Below, one piece after another: positions 1 to 8,319 of a stretch of DNA of 64,000 nt. How positions within the stretch are numbered: position 1 is the stretch's first letter; each line of letters begins with the position of its first letter. Made by a program: the position numbers and the translations under genes. Source of the stretch: MPNP01 sp965221445 (GTDB lineage Bacteria; Pseudomonadota; Alphaproteobacteria; Rhodobacterales; Rhodobacteraceae); assembly GCA_965221445.1 (NCBI GenBank), contig CBDCSF010000004.1, positions 83,312 through 147,311 on the forward strand. Reading direction: 5' to 3'. The notes under the pieces were generated by a model, which worked only from the letters and a program-made list of their open reading frames with translations, had not been told where the DNA came from and ran no database searches.

Positions 1-1
1 A

Positions 2-940
2 TATTTCGATATTTTTTTCAGTTCTTACAGACAAGACTTTTACGATACCTTAAAAGATCGGAGGTTTGTTTACTATACTAATGCAGAAACGGCGAAAAAA
101 ATTATAGAGAATAATGAAATTTGGCTTCGCAATTCTTTATTGATGAATGACTACTCCGAAATATCATATGGTCTTTCAGTGGGGGAAAAAGTCATGGAAG
201 GGCCAATTGGAAAAAAGATATATTCTCTGGCTGAAGGGATATATCCTGGTGTCAAGTCGGAAGTTGAAAGTTTACTTATACAAAACAAACACTTTTGGAA
301 GAAGGAAACGTATCTCACGTGTCTTTCATTGCACAATCTAGATGAGGATCGGATCGGACGTCTTTCCATGTGGCGGGCATATGGCGATGTAGCACTTGTT
401 ATGAACAATAAACCATTTTTAAACGAAAATGACCAGCTCGGTGTTTCCTCAACCCCAGTTTATTATGGTGAGAATGATTATATACGCCATTTGAATTATT
501 TGACTGAACAAATAAAAACAAGAGCTGCTGGGTTAAAAAGTCGTAACGAAGTAGATCAAAAAACCATACTAGTTTATGCAATTCTCATGTCGTATTTCTT
601 TGCAGCAATTGGTATCAAACATTCTGGGTTTTCGGAAGAAAAGGAATGGAGACTTTTCTTTCATCCTCAAGAAAATACAAATCCCTTACTGGAAAAGAGA
701 ATTGAGAATATTGGAGGAATTGTCCAGCCGATTTATGCATTGAAACTAAAGGACGATCCGGATAATGGCATGCATAAGGCCGACATCCCAAACCTATTGG
801 ACCGGATAATTATCGGTCCCACATCACAACCCCATGTGATCAAGTCAGCATTCGTCGAACTCTTGGCTGGTGCCGGTGTCGATAATGCTGCAGAAAAGGT
901 CTATGTGTCCGATATTCCACTTCGTTCCAGTTCCAGATAA
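2..940 (+). CDS. DUF2971-family protein, 5' end outside the window
   Basis: The reading frame is open back to the window edge, so the true start lies upstream; the in-frame TTG at 140 is not the start. The codons before it encode FVYYTNAETAKKI and a following NEIWLRNS, and then LMNDYSEI. This is the typical opening of the DUF2971 family, so that segment belongs to the gene. A later SEEKEWRLFF block also fits. The biochemical role of the family is not established; members are frequent in accessory and defence regions of bacteria and phages. No signal peptide or membrane segment is visible in what remains, so a cytoplasmic protein is likely. It stands alone, with the copied leader of the next gene starting about 90 bases downstream. 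Confidence 0.8.
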   Translation, partial: YFDIFFSSYRQDFYDTLKDRRFVYYTNAETAKKIIENNEIWLRNSLLMNDYSEISYGLSVGEKVMEGPIGKKIYSLAEGIYPGVKSEVESLLIQNKHFWKKETYLTCLSLHNLDEDRIGRLSMWRAYGDVALVMNNKPFLNENDQLGVSSTPVYYGENDYIRHLNYLTEQIKTRAAGLKSRNEVDQKTILVYAILMSYFFAAIGIKHSGFSEEKEWRLFFHPQENTNPLLEKRIENIGGIVQPIYALKLKDDPDNGMHKADIPNLLDRIIIGPTSQPHVIKSAFVELLAGAGVDNAAEKVYVSDIPLRSSSR

Positions 941-1026
941 TTACCCTATCCTGTAATGTTTGGAGTTTTTACTAACTCCACCCTCCCTATCCCAACGGGT
1001 TTCAACCCTTCAAGTAACGGAAAGTC

Positions 1027-1107
1027 ATGAGCATACACATTTAGTTCATGCAAAATTTTCCCCCTGTGCCAATATGACAAGAGGATATTCCTTAGTTGGC
1101 AAGGGAC
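1027..1107 (+). promoter_or_regulatory. Conserved leader/promoter region, copy 1 of 3
   Basis: About 80 bases before the secreted protein gene are repeated before the genes at 8808 and 47749. Shared blocks are GAGCATACACATTTAGTTCA, then TGTGCCAATAT, then a GATATTCC-like block, then GGCAAGGGACATG containing the ribosome site. Conservation extends into the signal peptide. It probably carries the promoter and ribosome binding site, but no clear -10/-35 pair can be assigned by eye. The GCATACACA core recurs near 33553 and 62719. Confidence 0.5.
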
Positions 1108-2829
1108 ATGAAAATGGTGAAGTATATTGGCAGATTGGATTTGTGGCGAACATGGCAAAAACAGGTGGGACTTTGGTTCCTGCCGGTTGTGTTGTTTCTG
1201 CTGACCGGTCCGGTTTCGGCCCAGACAATCGGTGTTGAGCAACTCACCCTTGAGGAAAGGCGAACGACAAGAACATCACAGGCCGAGATTGCCGGTCGCA
1301 TGCGTCATGTTCTCCTCACGCTGGCCTCCGACTTCAGGATCACCAGGGATCAGGCCATGGTGGACCATCACCGCACCTCTCGCGAGATTCATACGCAATT
1401 TGGTGACTTGCGAACGGCTGCCATCGCTTCCGGTCTGAAGGTCGGGCTCTGCAATGCCGGTAATCCGGATCACGTCGGTGATGACTGGTTGATTGTCTGG
1501 TACGATCCTCCCGCCAAACTCAGGAACATTGCCTCCCCGGAAGATGTCCGGAGGGCAGCTCTCGCCCGGGATGGCACCAAGCGCATTATTCCCCAGGACG
1601 TTATGATGTTCTGGATTGATACTCCTCCTGATCCCCGTTTCAGCATGCCGACGGGCATACCCGTCCCAAGTGGTCTGGATGACTGTCATGCCATGCTTGA
1701 TACCGACACCATCGGGATGGGAATTCGCCCCCGCATTCCGGTGGCTGAACGACGGGTTGAACGGCATCGGGAGACTGACATTTGGGCCTGCCCGTCAGGG
1801 CAAGTCGGTTCAGGAGTACGTTTTCAAAGAACCGTCACCACCATTCGGACGGGGTTTGACGAAGTCCCGCCTTCAGGTTTCTATACCGGTCCCCCGGGGC
1901 CACCTCCGGCTCCCGAAACACCACCCGGTTCGGGGGTCTTTGATACCGGCTGGCTGGCAGGGCACAGCAACTGCCGGTCGCCCAGAACGGGGTCCCGCTT
2001 TATGGCGGAAAGCTGTCGCTGGATTGATGACGGTGGCATCACCAGGCAGGGTCTGCGCATTGTCGAGGTCGGCTGGACCGAGCAACAGGATGCCAATGTA
2101 CCGACTGAGATAGACGTGGTGGAGACCGGCATTCTGAGGGAGGTCATTCCCTGTGGTGACTGGGGAACGGACACGAAGGAGAATCCCTTTGAAGTTCCGA
2201 TTTACGAACGGAATGACGTGGGGGAAGCCAGAAACATTGTCTGCAGTTCCGTCCATGGTGACGGATACAGTCTGGGAACACGAAAGGAAGGTCGGGTCAA
2301 AACGACCGTGACCACCCGCTGGCCGAGTGTTCTGAACCGGGCTGATGACGTTACTGTGGCCCATACCCCCTGGCGGGTTGACCCGGCAGCGTGTCTCAAG
2401 GTTAGACATCGTCATGGCGGTGAGGCCAATGTCGGTGGGGCAGTTCCTGATTGTCATGACGCCTGTTACGGGTTATATACCTATACGGAAACGGAAACGA
2501 AGGAGGAAAGTTGTGGCACGGGCTATACCGGAACACAGACTTTTGTCAGGAGTCGCGAATACGTCATGAAGGAATATGCTGCTCCGGTACCTCATAAGCC
2601 TGACGTGAGGGAGAGTGAGGATCCCTGGATCAACAGTTGGGCGAAGACCGGGGATAATTGCCGGAAGATCAGCACCAGTGGTAACAACAACAATAATAAC
2701 AATAATAACAACAGACCGCCACCGTCCACTGGAGGAGGTGATCCGCCAAGGGGTCATCCGGCGGCACCTGATGCAGGTGGCAATGACGGCTATAATCGTA
2801 ATCCTCAGGGCTGGAGGAATAGAGGATGA
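1108..2829 (+). CDS. Secreted cysteine-containing protein of unknown function, copy 1
   Basis: I do not recognise this family. The N-terminus is a basic stretch followed by a long hydrophobic segment ending GPVSA-QT, a signal peptide, so the protein should be exported. The start is placed at ATG 1108, because the homologous gene at 8808 begins at the same point and AAGGG precedes it; an in-frame TTG at 1096 is possible. The mature part has many cysteines (disulphides are plausible), a proline-rich PPGPPPAP linker near its middle, and a CGTGYTGTQTF region. Near the C-terminus a run of ten asparagines encoded by AAC/AAT triplets is followed by a Pro/Gly/Arg tail. It overlaps the next gene by ATGA, so the two are co-translated. 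The copy at 47749 is almost identical except for the tail. Confidence 0.75.
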   Translation: MKMVKYIGRLDLWRTWQKQVGLWFLPVVLFLLTGPVSAQTIGVEQLTLEERRTTRTSQAEIAGRMRHVLLTLASDFRITRDQAMVDHHRTSREIHTQFGDLRTAAIASGLKVGLCNAGNPDHVGDDWLIVWYDPPAKLRNIASPEDVRRAALARDGTKRIIPQDVMMFWIDTPPDPRFSMPTGIPVPSGLDDCHAMLDTDTIGMGIRPRIPVAERRVERHRETDIWACPSGQVGSGVRFQRTVTTIRTGFDEVPPSGFYTGPPGPPPAPETPPGSGVFDTGWLAGHSNCRSPRTGSRFMAESCRWIDDGGITRQGLRIVEVGWTEQQDANVPTEIDVVETGILREVIPCGDWGTDTKENPFEVPIYERNDVGEARNIVCSSVHGDGYSLGTRKEGRVKTTVTTRWPSVLNRADDVTVAHTPWRVDPAACLKVRHRHGGEANVGGAVPDCHDACYGLYTYTETETKEESCGTGYTGTQTFVRSREYVMKEYAAPVPHKPDVRESEDPWINSWAKTGDNCRKISTSGNNNNNNNNNNRPPPSTGGGDPPRGHPAAPDAGGNDGYNRNPQGWRNRG

Positions 2830-3584
2830 GGTTGCTTTTACCAACGCTCCTGTTCCTGTTTCTGTTGTCCGGAAGTGGAGCCAAGGCGGTTGATGAAGTC
2901 AATACCTATGGAACATCGGCCCTCTATGAAGCCGCGTTGTTTGACCGGCCGCCACAGGCAAGAAGGCTCCTTCAGGCCGGGGCCGATCCCAACTTCAGGA
3001 CGGTCAGGCCCCAACCGACACGCAATCGTGGACTAACGCCTCTTTTTGCAACCATTGCCGGTGATAGTCCGGAAATCACAAGAATGCTCCTGGATCATGG
3101 CGCGGATCCCACCGTCATATTCAACAACAAACGCTCCCTTCTCGACTATGCGGTTTCGAAATGGAGCTGGAACCGGATAAACGAGCCGCGCAAGGCAGAG
3201 CAGAGCCAGGAAATCGTACGGCTGCTGGTTGAGGCCGGTGCGGATCCGACCATCAAGGATGCAAGTGGTGATTCACCGGTCAGCCTGGTGGCGGGTTATC
3301 GTACACCTGGCATCAAATACAGGGATCATTCGAACGGTTGGTTGCACCAGCTGATGCTCACTTATGTTGACGATCCCTCGAAACTTGATGACACCATGAA
3401 ATGGCAGGGCAAGGGGTGTTACGGCTATGTGGTTGAGCGCACCGACCTGAAGCTGAGCCTGATTGCCCAAAAGGTATACGGTGATGCGGACCGCTGGCCG
3501 GAGCTGGCGAAACTCAACAACATATCGAGGGACAATCCCTACCGGATGGGGCAGTGCCTGAAGGTGTTCGACGTGGCGTGGTAG
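2826..3584 (+). CDS. Secreted ankyrin-repeat protein with C-terminal LysM domain, copy 1
   Basis: An N-terminal hydrophobic signal peptide (ends SGAKA) is followed by about three ankyrin repeats with LLQAGADPNF, LLDHGADPT and LLVEAGADPT signatures. The last ~45 residues form a LysM-like module (SLIAQKVYGDADRW ... LAKLNN ... GQCLKVF). LysM domains bind peptidoglycan, so a periplasmic, wall-associated protein is expected. Its start codon overlaps the stop of the secreted protein gene by four bases, implying a functional pair. The partner gene at 49476 shares the C-terminal half from ADPTIKDASGDSP onward at very high identity but has a different N-terminal half. A role as binding or immunity partner of the upstream protein is inference. 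Confidence 0.8.
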   Translation: MRLLLPTLLFLFLLSGSGAKAVDEVNTYGTSALYEAALFDRPPQARRLLQAGADPNFRTVRPQPTRNRGLTPLFATIAGDSPEITRMLLDHGADPTVIFNNKRSLLDYAVSKWSWNRINEPRKAEQSQEIVRLLVEAGADPTIKDASGDSPVSLVAGYRTPGIKYRDHSNGWLHQLMLTYVDDPSKLDDTMKWQGKGCYGYVVERTDLKLSLIAQKVYGDADRWPELAKLNNISRDNPYRMGQCLKVFDVAW

Positions 3585-3854
3585 GGAATATTCCTTGCCA
3601 AACGTTCTTAATGGAATTATATTCAGATTAGGTAAATTAGATTGGAAAGTATTGGCTGGACTTAATGATGGCCAGGAAACAGGTATTGAACGGCAGTGGT
3701 ACAAGAGATAGAGGTTGTAACACAGTCTGTTCTCATGGTAGATCAGCCAATTTGGGTAAAAAAGAAGACAAAGGGTTGTCGATCAGAGAGAGTTTAGAAA
3801 CCAGCATCTCCTGATCCCGAACATCTTCCGGTGTGAAACAGCAAAGGAGATACA

Positions 3855-4736
3855 ATGTACAACCCACTGCATCGAACTTGGCTTATGAACACGTCCAGGA
3901 TCCATGTAACGTTTAGAAATGATGACGATGTTCTCAAAGAGATATGGACGTCTGGATTCTGGATGAAATCTAATGGTCGTTATGAATTACGGTTTGTAAC
4001 AAACAGACATAGTCTGGACTACCACTACAAAAGCGGAGAATCAGACCACAAGCTGTCGTCCGTCCGTGTAGTGTCTTTTGATGAGATGGGAAACCCGTTT
4101 CCTGACCTGCGTCTTGATAGTCAGAGTGACACCCGCTTAGATTTTCCTAGTGATCCGAAATTAGATATTGCCGTGATTACAGTATCCGGTGGTTCTCTTA
4201 CGCGGTGGTTAGATTCGTTTCCGCCGTCGTCATCAAAACTAATCACGGTACCTTTGGATGCATTCGCCGACGATCAGGTATTCAAGAATCATGAACAATT
4301 GCCTTGGGGTGCGCTTGTATCTTTCACTTCTTACCAAGAATGGATGGACAAATCCGGGAGGCCAATATTACGTACTGGCTATATTGCCAGCGATCCTTTG
4401 CATGATTATGAATCTGAATTTATTGAAAGGATGGATCAATGCGGTAGAAGAGAAGTTCTTCTGCTAGAAGCCAGTTCGTTTGCAGGTAGTTCGGGTTCTC
4501 TTGTCATCGCAAACTCATTCGGACAGCCATTTTGGAGAGACTTCCACGGCCCAGGAATACGACAACCCACACCTGAAAGAATTGTGGGGATCATGTGTGG
4601 ACACATCCTGTCTACAAAAAGAGCCGTGGAGCCCGGCCTTTCCTACTGCCATAAATCGACTTGTCTGCGACGCATACTTCTTGGCCAAGAGAAATTGATT
4701 AGCACGGACATGTTCGCGAATAATCTGCGCGCCTGA
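3855..4736 (+). CDS. Trypsin-like serine protease homologue, no signal peptide
   Basis: Three elements fit a chymotrypsin-fold triad: TNRH at residues 49-52 (His52), KLDIAV with Asp104, and SFAGSSGSLV with the GxSG nucleophile Ser213. The length, 293 residues, suits a single protease domain. There is no secretion signal, so cytoplasmic action is likely, as for trypsin-like proteases that act as effectors in bacterial conflict systems; that role here is inference. The start is ATG 3855, preceded by AAAGGAGATACA, a strong ribosome site. There is a large gap on each side and no operon partner. Confidence 0.75.
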   Translation: MYNPLHRTWLMNTSRIHVTFRNDDDVLKEIWTSGFWMKSNGRYELRFVTNRHSLDYHYKSGESDHKLSSVRVVSFDEMGNPFPDLRLDSQSDTRLDFPSDPKLDIAVITVSGGSLTRWLDSFPPSSSKLITVPLDAFADDQVFKNHEQLPWGALVSFTSYQEWMDKSGRPILRTGYIASDPLHDYESEFIERMDQCGRREVLLLEASSFAGSSGSLVIANSFGQPFWRDFHGPGIRQPTPERIVGIMCGHILSTKRAVEPGLSYCHKSTCLRRILLGQEKLISTDMFANNLRA

Positions 4737-5056
4737 CAACGCAGGCCCTGGAACCACTTTACATTCCCTGATCCGCAACCTATAAGGCAGGCGGATCGCC
4801 TACCGTCTGGTTAGCGAACGACGTTAAATCAGTCTAGAGTGGGAACGTCCAAATTGGTTAGCAGCCAACGTTTGGGTGACAGGCACAAAGTGAATCACTC
4901 TGGTAAGAACGAATCTAAGCGGAGTGTTTTTCCATGTCCAGCGCCGATATTATCGATTTCGCACCTGCGAGAACGACCTAGTGGCCCTAGAAATCGACAT
5001 GGTGCAGGCCCATATTAATCATAAATGTACCCCTTTATTGAAATAAAGCTACCGAC
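4737..5056. other. Intergenic region with an inverted repeat
   Basis: No convincing gene is present. An inverted repeat pairs TCGATTTC (4953-4960) with GAAATCGA (4990-4997). An extension, CCATGTC at 4932, matches GACATGG at 4996-5002 but is offset by an extra 14 bases in the left arm. A 15-codon reading frame starts at ATG 4934 inside the left arm and stops at once. It may be a decayed end of a mobile element or a leader structure for the downstream ankyrin gene. Confidence 0.3.
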
Positions 5057-5947
5057 ATGAACATATTGGCATCAAGAATGAAATATTCCTTTCTGTCCCT
5101 GATAATTCTGTCCTTTCTGGTTTTGACCGGAGTGGCCAATGCGCAGGTCAATCTGCTACTTAATCGTGATTATGTCGGTAATGCCAGTGAGAAACAGCTG
5201 ATGCAGGTGATAGAGAAGGGAGTTGACCTCAATCAGGTCAGTACACGTTATGGACATACACCCCTGACAGTCATGGTGGATTATCGGTTACGCAAGGATA
5301 CGAAAAGTGCCATGCGACTGATCAGCATCATGCTGGAACGTGGGGCCGACCCCAACATTCCGGTTGGACCTACGAGGGGTTACAACAAGTATTGGGTGGG
5401 GTCGACCGTGCTACACAAGGCAGTTGAAATTGGTTACATGCCCCTGGTTTTACTCTTGCTGGAGGTGGGGGCAAATCCGGACATTGTCCCGCCTGTCAAA
5501 GGTATTGAAAGTCTTGCTCCCTTGCATCGTGCAGTCCGTAAGAGGGATTTTGAAACGATCAAGCTTTTGCTGGTGAATAGAGCTGATCCTGATGTCCAGC
5601 AGTATCCAGACAGTAAATATGCCGGACGAACACCACTCATGACAGCTGTGATAGCCAGAAGTCCCACCATGGTTCGACTTCTAATTGAGGGTGGAGCTGA
5701 CCCCAACATTCAGGCTAGTAAAGGAAGAGGTGCAGGAAGAACACCGCTCTTAAATACCACTTTCCGTCCTCAAAGTATCCGCTTGGCAAAAATACTGCTT
5801 GAAGCGGGAGCGGATCCGAATATCCCCGATGACTACGGCAATTCCCCAATCACAATGACCGCTGAGGGCTCCACCTGCAAGGTTATATACTGTCACCGCA
5901 GCCCGGAGAACCCCGAGTTGCACGAGCTTCTGTTACAATACCGGTAA
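5057..5947 (+). CDS. Secreted ankyrin-repeat protein
   Basis: The N-terminus carries a hydrophobic stretch ending TGVANAQ, a cleavable signal peptide. About five ankyrin repeats follow, with MLERGADPNI, LLEVGANPDI, LLVNRADPD, LIEGGADPNI and LLEAGADPNIPDDYGN signatures, so the mature protein is essentially all ankyrin fold and should act by protein binding in the periplasm or outside the cell. There is no LysM domain, unlike the ankyrin proteins at 2826 and 49476. Two cysteines near the C-terminus (CKVIYCHRS) are preserved in the orphan C-terminal fragment at 54403, showing that this gene family once had another copy in the element. Confidence 0.8.
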   Translation: MNILASRMKYSFLSLIILSFLVLTGVANAQVNLLLNRDYVGNASEKQLMQVIEKGVDLNQVSTRYGHTPLTVMVDYRLRKDTKSAMRLISIMLERGADPNIPVGPTRGYNKYWVGSTVLHKAVEIGYMPLVLLLLEVGANPDIVPPVKGIESLAPLHRAVRKRDFETIKLLLVNRADPDVQQYPDSKYAGRTPLMTAVIARSPTMVRLLIEGGADPNIQASKGRGAGRTPLLNTTFRPQSIRLAKILLEAGADPNIPDDYGNSPITMTAEGSTCKVIYCHRSPENPELHELLLQYR

Positions 5948-5990
5948 TTCCAGCCACCCCTCACGGGGGGAACCTCAACGAGGTGTAATC

Positions 5991-6101
5991 ATGACACGAC
6001 CCACCCTGAAATCCTTCCTTGCGGCTTTCCTGATTTACCTAGCGTTTCCGGGTGAGCCGGTATCAGCGTCCACCATCGCTGTTCTTGCCAGCCCGGGATA
6101 A
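5991..6101 (+). CDS. Very short open frame encoding a signal-peptide-like 36-residue protein
   Basis: Directly after the ankyrin gene, a GAGGTG ribosome site precedes an ATG whose frame encodes a basic start, a hydrophobic core and a VSA cleavage-like site, then only ten more residues before TAA. It may be a real small exported peptide or the surviving 5' end of a larger secreted-protein gene lost by recombination, as seen elsewhere in this window. No homologue is recognised. Confidence 0.35.
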   Translation: MTRPTLKSFLAAFLIYLAFPGEPVSASTIAVLASPG

Positions 6102-6195
6102 ATAGGCCTTTTTTTTGCTTGGGAGTGATCCATTATTCAAACGTAATTATGGGATATTTTTCGGGCGCTATTGACAGACAAGTGACCGTTTAGCG

Positions 6196-6774
6196 TCATT
6201 CCCTCAATTCGAGGTGCAGCCACAATGTTTCCCACGACGAAGGCAGGTTGCCAGGGCCGTACAGGCCTTCGTCATTCCATATCACGGTATTGTAGATCAC
6301 GCCGTCAGTGCCGTCGCTCATGGGGTAAAGGGCGACAATCCGAACAAGGCGCAAGGGAAGCCCTTGACTGAAGAGCGAAGCGTAGGCTCGGGTCATGTAG
6401 CGTTCGATCCTGTCGCGCAGCTTGGCGTTCGAGAACGCGATGATGGATCCTGCGTTAAATTCCATGTGGACCGCTTTCGCCGACATGGCGTACATCTCGT
6501 CATCCGTGATTTCCTTCGACAAGACGCGATCCACCAAGGTGTCGTCGCCGTTCGCCGCGAACAGGGTGTCCGTTATGACGGCTCTTTCCAGTAGCGTCCC
6601 TGCCGGTCCGTCACACAGCGTAGCGACAAAGCCGTCCAACTCGGTGCCTGTCGCTTTCGAAACGTCGACCCTCGTAAGACATTTGTCGTCGGCCAGGGCA
6701 GGGGCACCGGTCCAGACGGCCAGCGCCACCACCGCGATCATCTTTCGCATTGTGAAGCCCCTGTTATTTCTCAC
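6196..6774 (-). CDS. Small secreted protein of unknown function
   Basis: The product is about 190 residues with a signal peptide (MRKMIAVVALAVWTGAPALA, with an alternative start eight residues earlier). One CLTRVDV cysteine and one CDGPAG cysteine could form a disulphide. The rest looks helical and soluble, and I recognise no family. Third-position G/C is clearly higher than in its neighbours (many GCG, GTC and CGC codons), which suggests recent acquisition from a different genome. It lies opposite to its neighbours and stops about 95 bases after the short frame at 5991. Confidence 0.6.
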   Translation of the reverse strand: MRNNRGFTMRKMIAVVALAVWTGAPALADDKCLTRVDVSKATGTELDGFVATLCDGPAGTLLERAVITDTLFAANGDDTLVDRVLSKEITDDEMYAMSAKAVHMEFNAGSIIAFSNAKLRDRIERYMTRAYASLFSQGLPLRLVRIVALYPMSDGTDGVIYNTVIWNDEGLYGPGNLPSSWETLWLHLELRE

Positions 6775-6814
6775 AATAAACCGTCACGTAACCCCGGTTT
6801 TTTATCAAATTAAT

Positions 6815-6988
6815 TGGGGACAATATACAGGTGTTCGACTGTGTAACGCAACCCACTTGCCGGGCGAATCCTGGGGGATTGTTTCCCGCTATTTTGATTT
6901 GGATTTAAAACCAACTATGAAGAAGGGTATAATACCCATGAAAAGCATAACCACAGTGACGCAATCAGTGGCTGTCTCAAGAAAATGA
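6815..6988 (+). pseudogene. C-terminal remnant of a Panacea (DUF4065) antitoxin gene
   Basis: The frame WGQYTGVRLCNATHLPGESW followed by IVSRYF matches the C-terminal end of the intact DUF4065 protein at 54743 (FTGIQLSNATHGPGEPW). Homology begins abruptly near 6815, with no start codon or N-terminal domain upstream, so the gene is truncated. Its stop overlaps the start of the next gene as ATGA. In toxin-antitoxin loci with Panacea antitoxins the toxin is the neighbouring gene, so the downstream frame may be an orphaned toxin or partner. Confidence 0.7.
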
Positions 6989-7377
6989 GGACACCGACAC
7001 TCAACCTCCCCGCGGATGAGATGGAACGCATTGAGCAAATGTGCGAACAAATCTATAATACAGTCGGGAGCCGAATGATGCAGGGAGACAGGGTGTTTGA
7101 GGATAACCGGATTAAAACCAGTCAGGAGATTATTATGGTTAAGAAGGGAACGACGGAAGATATCTATAATGAGATTATGAGGAAATTTCCAGAATCCATC
7201 CATGGCGATGAAGCCAGACATCAATTCAAGAAATTGGTTGATAGTCTTGAGGACACGTACCTGGATGATGTCCAGGATACCGAGGGAGGCTCCTCCCTGA
7301 CCACCTCTAAAACAAAGGGTGTTCATTCAATTATAACTCACCTGTTTCAGGTTCTGAAAAACCGGATACGGAAATAA
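6985..7377 (+). CDS. Uncharacterised 130-aa protein downstream of a Panacea remnant
   Basis: This is a predicted soluble, charged protein with a helical N-terminal half (LPADEMERIEQMCEQIYN). There is no signal peptide or membrane segment and I recognise no family. Its ATG overlaps the stop of the DUF4065 remnant by four bases, which indicates an original two-gene operon. By analogy with Panacea toxin-antitoxin pairs it may have been the toxin, but nothing in the sequence proves this. If so, the loss of the antitoxin N-terminus makes it likely that the protein is inactive or not expressed. Confidence 0.5.
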   Translation: MRTPTLNLPADEMERIEQMCEQIYNTVGSRMMQGDRVFEDNRIKTSQEIIMVKKGTTEDIYNEIMRKFPESIHGDEARHQFKKLVDSLEDTYLDDVQDTEGGSSLTTSKTKGVHSIITHLFQVLKNRIRK

Positions 7378-7403
7378 TGAAGCCGATATTTCGGAGGGTA
7401 TAA

Positions 7404-7523
7404 TCGGTATACATACGAAGTTACCTTTTTGCAAACAGAGGCTGGCTCTCCGCATTGATAGTAGCAGTTATTTCGACCACGATTGCTCTTTTAATTAATG
7501 AGGTATGGAAAGCGCTTGGCTAA
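7404..7523 (+). pseudogene. Orphan transmembrane-helix fragment
   Basis: An open frame without a start codon encodes GWLSALIVAVISTTIALLI followed by NEVWKALG and a stop. It looks like the last membrane helix of a small membrane protein whose 5' end is missing. Small helical membrane proteins occur beside DUF4065 genes elsewhere in this window (55299), so this may belong to the same decayed locus. Confidence 0.35.
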
Positions 7524-7653
7524 TATAAATGAAATAAAAATCCCTGGGAACCTAAATAGTACTTCTATAGAAGAAGAATATCATGGAAGTAGGGTCTATT
7601 AAGAACCTGAAGGAATTCCAGTTTGAAAGTAAATTATGGTGGAAGGCGGATAG

Positions 7654-7977
7654 ATGGATTTCATGGCGTTGATCAACTCCGGGATGATTGAGGAAGTCTT
7701 GGGAAAGGTGGAAACCAGTCCCCAGAACAAATACGGAATTGCTCTTCACAATGAAGGGGGACCTGCTCTGGAAATCAAGTTGGACAGGAGTGAGATGGTT
7801 GATATGCTGAAATGTATTCAGATCATTGTTGAATCAACCAGGGAAACAGAAAGGGCGGTTACCCATCTGGCCGAGATGGACATTGCCATTGTCGCCGAAC
7901 ACATACTGCAACTGGTGAGTCCTCATACCAGTGAAGAGGACATCGGAGAAACAGAGACAGTCCCTACAAGACACTAA
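7654..7977 (+). CDS. 107-aa conserved repeat-family protein, copy A
   Basis: This is a small acidic soluble protein with no recognised domain. Residues from INSGMIEEVLGKVETSP to the end are almost identical to the copy at 50597, and the C-terminal two thirds reappear at 46086. A helix-rich central part (MLKCIQIIVESTRETERAV) and an acidic tail (TSEEDIGETETV) suggest a protein-binding or regulatory role, but this is only inference. GGAAGGCGG stands just before the ATG. The three copies share their 3' flank, which contains a relic of another gene and a terminator. Confidence 0.65.
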   Translation: MDFMALINSGMIEEVLGKVETSPQNKYGIALHNEGGPALEIKLDRSEMVDMLKCIQIIVESTRETERAVTHLAEMDIAIVAEHILQLVSPHTSEEDIGETETVPTRH

Positions 7978-8023
7978 AGGTAGTTGCAAGGATTAAGTCT
8001 TGTATTTGCAAAGGAATGTTATC

Positions 8024-8119
8024 CTACCGGCAGTCCCTGAGATAATTGGCAGCCAGGTCCCTTTCCTCCTGTTGTACAGGAAAACGATAATAGAACTTTA
8101 CCTGGTCCAGTTCAGTGCA
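8024..8119 (-). pseudogene. C-terminal tail of an HNH/DUF1524-like gene
   Basis: Read on the minus strand, the segment encodes VKFYYRFPVQQEERDLAANY and a closing RDCR. This matches the end of the gene at 55740-56474 (VKLHYRLPVRQEERELVANN). Only about 30 residues survive. The same tail is found in the copies near 46358 and 50979, always downstream of and opposite to the 107-aa gene. Confidence 0.7.
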
Positions 8120-8286
8120 TATTTTCATTCGAATTAGCCTGCCCGTACTTGCTGAAGCAAAACACTGATGCCTTTTTGCAAAAAAAAGGACTCCGAAAAG
8201 CTCCCTTTTCATTATTATCTGCGAAGGTTGTATTGTGGGTAAGTATACCTATCTGTTCTGTTCCTTTCTATATGAATCTTAGCAGG

Positions 8287-8319
8287 ACGGGCAGCTTTTC
8301 GGTTGGCCGTTCTTTTTTT
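8287..8319 (+). terminator. Rho-independent terminator
   Basis: ACGGGCAGC pairs with GTTGGCCGT across a TTTTCG loop (nine positions, one G-G mismatch and one G-T pair) and is followed by TTCTTTTTTT. An identical structure lies at 51245-51278 after the other complete copy. Confidence 0.7.

Larger units (their letters stand above)
1027..3634 (+). repeat. 2.6-kb duplicated unit, copy 1 (other copy 47670-50178)
   Basis: The leader, the 573-aa secreted protein gene, the C-terminal half of the ankyrin-LysM gene and about 50 bases beyond its stop are nearly identical to 47670-50178. The last shared block is a GGGAATATTCCTTGCCAAACG-like stretch reaching ATTATATTCAGA. Within the unit, the extreme C-terminus of the first protein and the N-terminal half of the second differ completely between copies. 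The duplication is therefore a mosaic and not a simple copy. Confidence 0.85.

Noticed and set aside
946..1242. Minus-strand frames opposite the conserved leaders (HELNVYAHDF-like), seen at all three copies
   Set aside because: They are conserved only because the leader and signal peptide DNA are conserved; there is no ribosome site, and the downstream sequences differ.
1873..2457. Long minus-strand frames inside the secreted protein genes (also 48451-49098)
   Set aside because: Mirror frames of G/C-rich coding sequence with no start signals; the plus-strand protein has a clear signal peptide and partner.
5953..5975. CCCCTCACGGGG hairpin after the ankyrin gene as a terminator
   Set aside because: The stem is four bases with no T-run; it lies just before a good ribosome site for the short frame.
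6214..6594. Plus-strand frame opposite the secreted protein at 6196-6774
   Set aside because: Shadow frame of a gene with high third-position G/C; no ribosome site.
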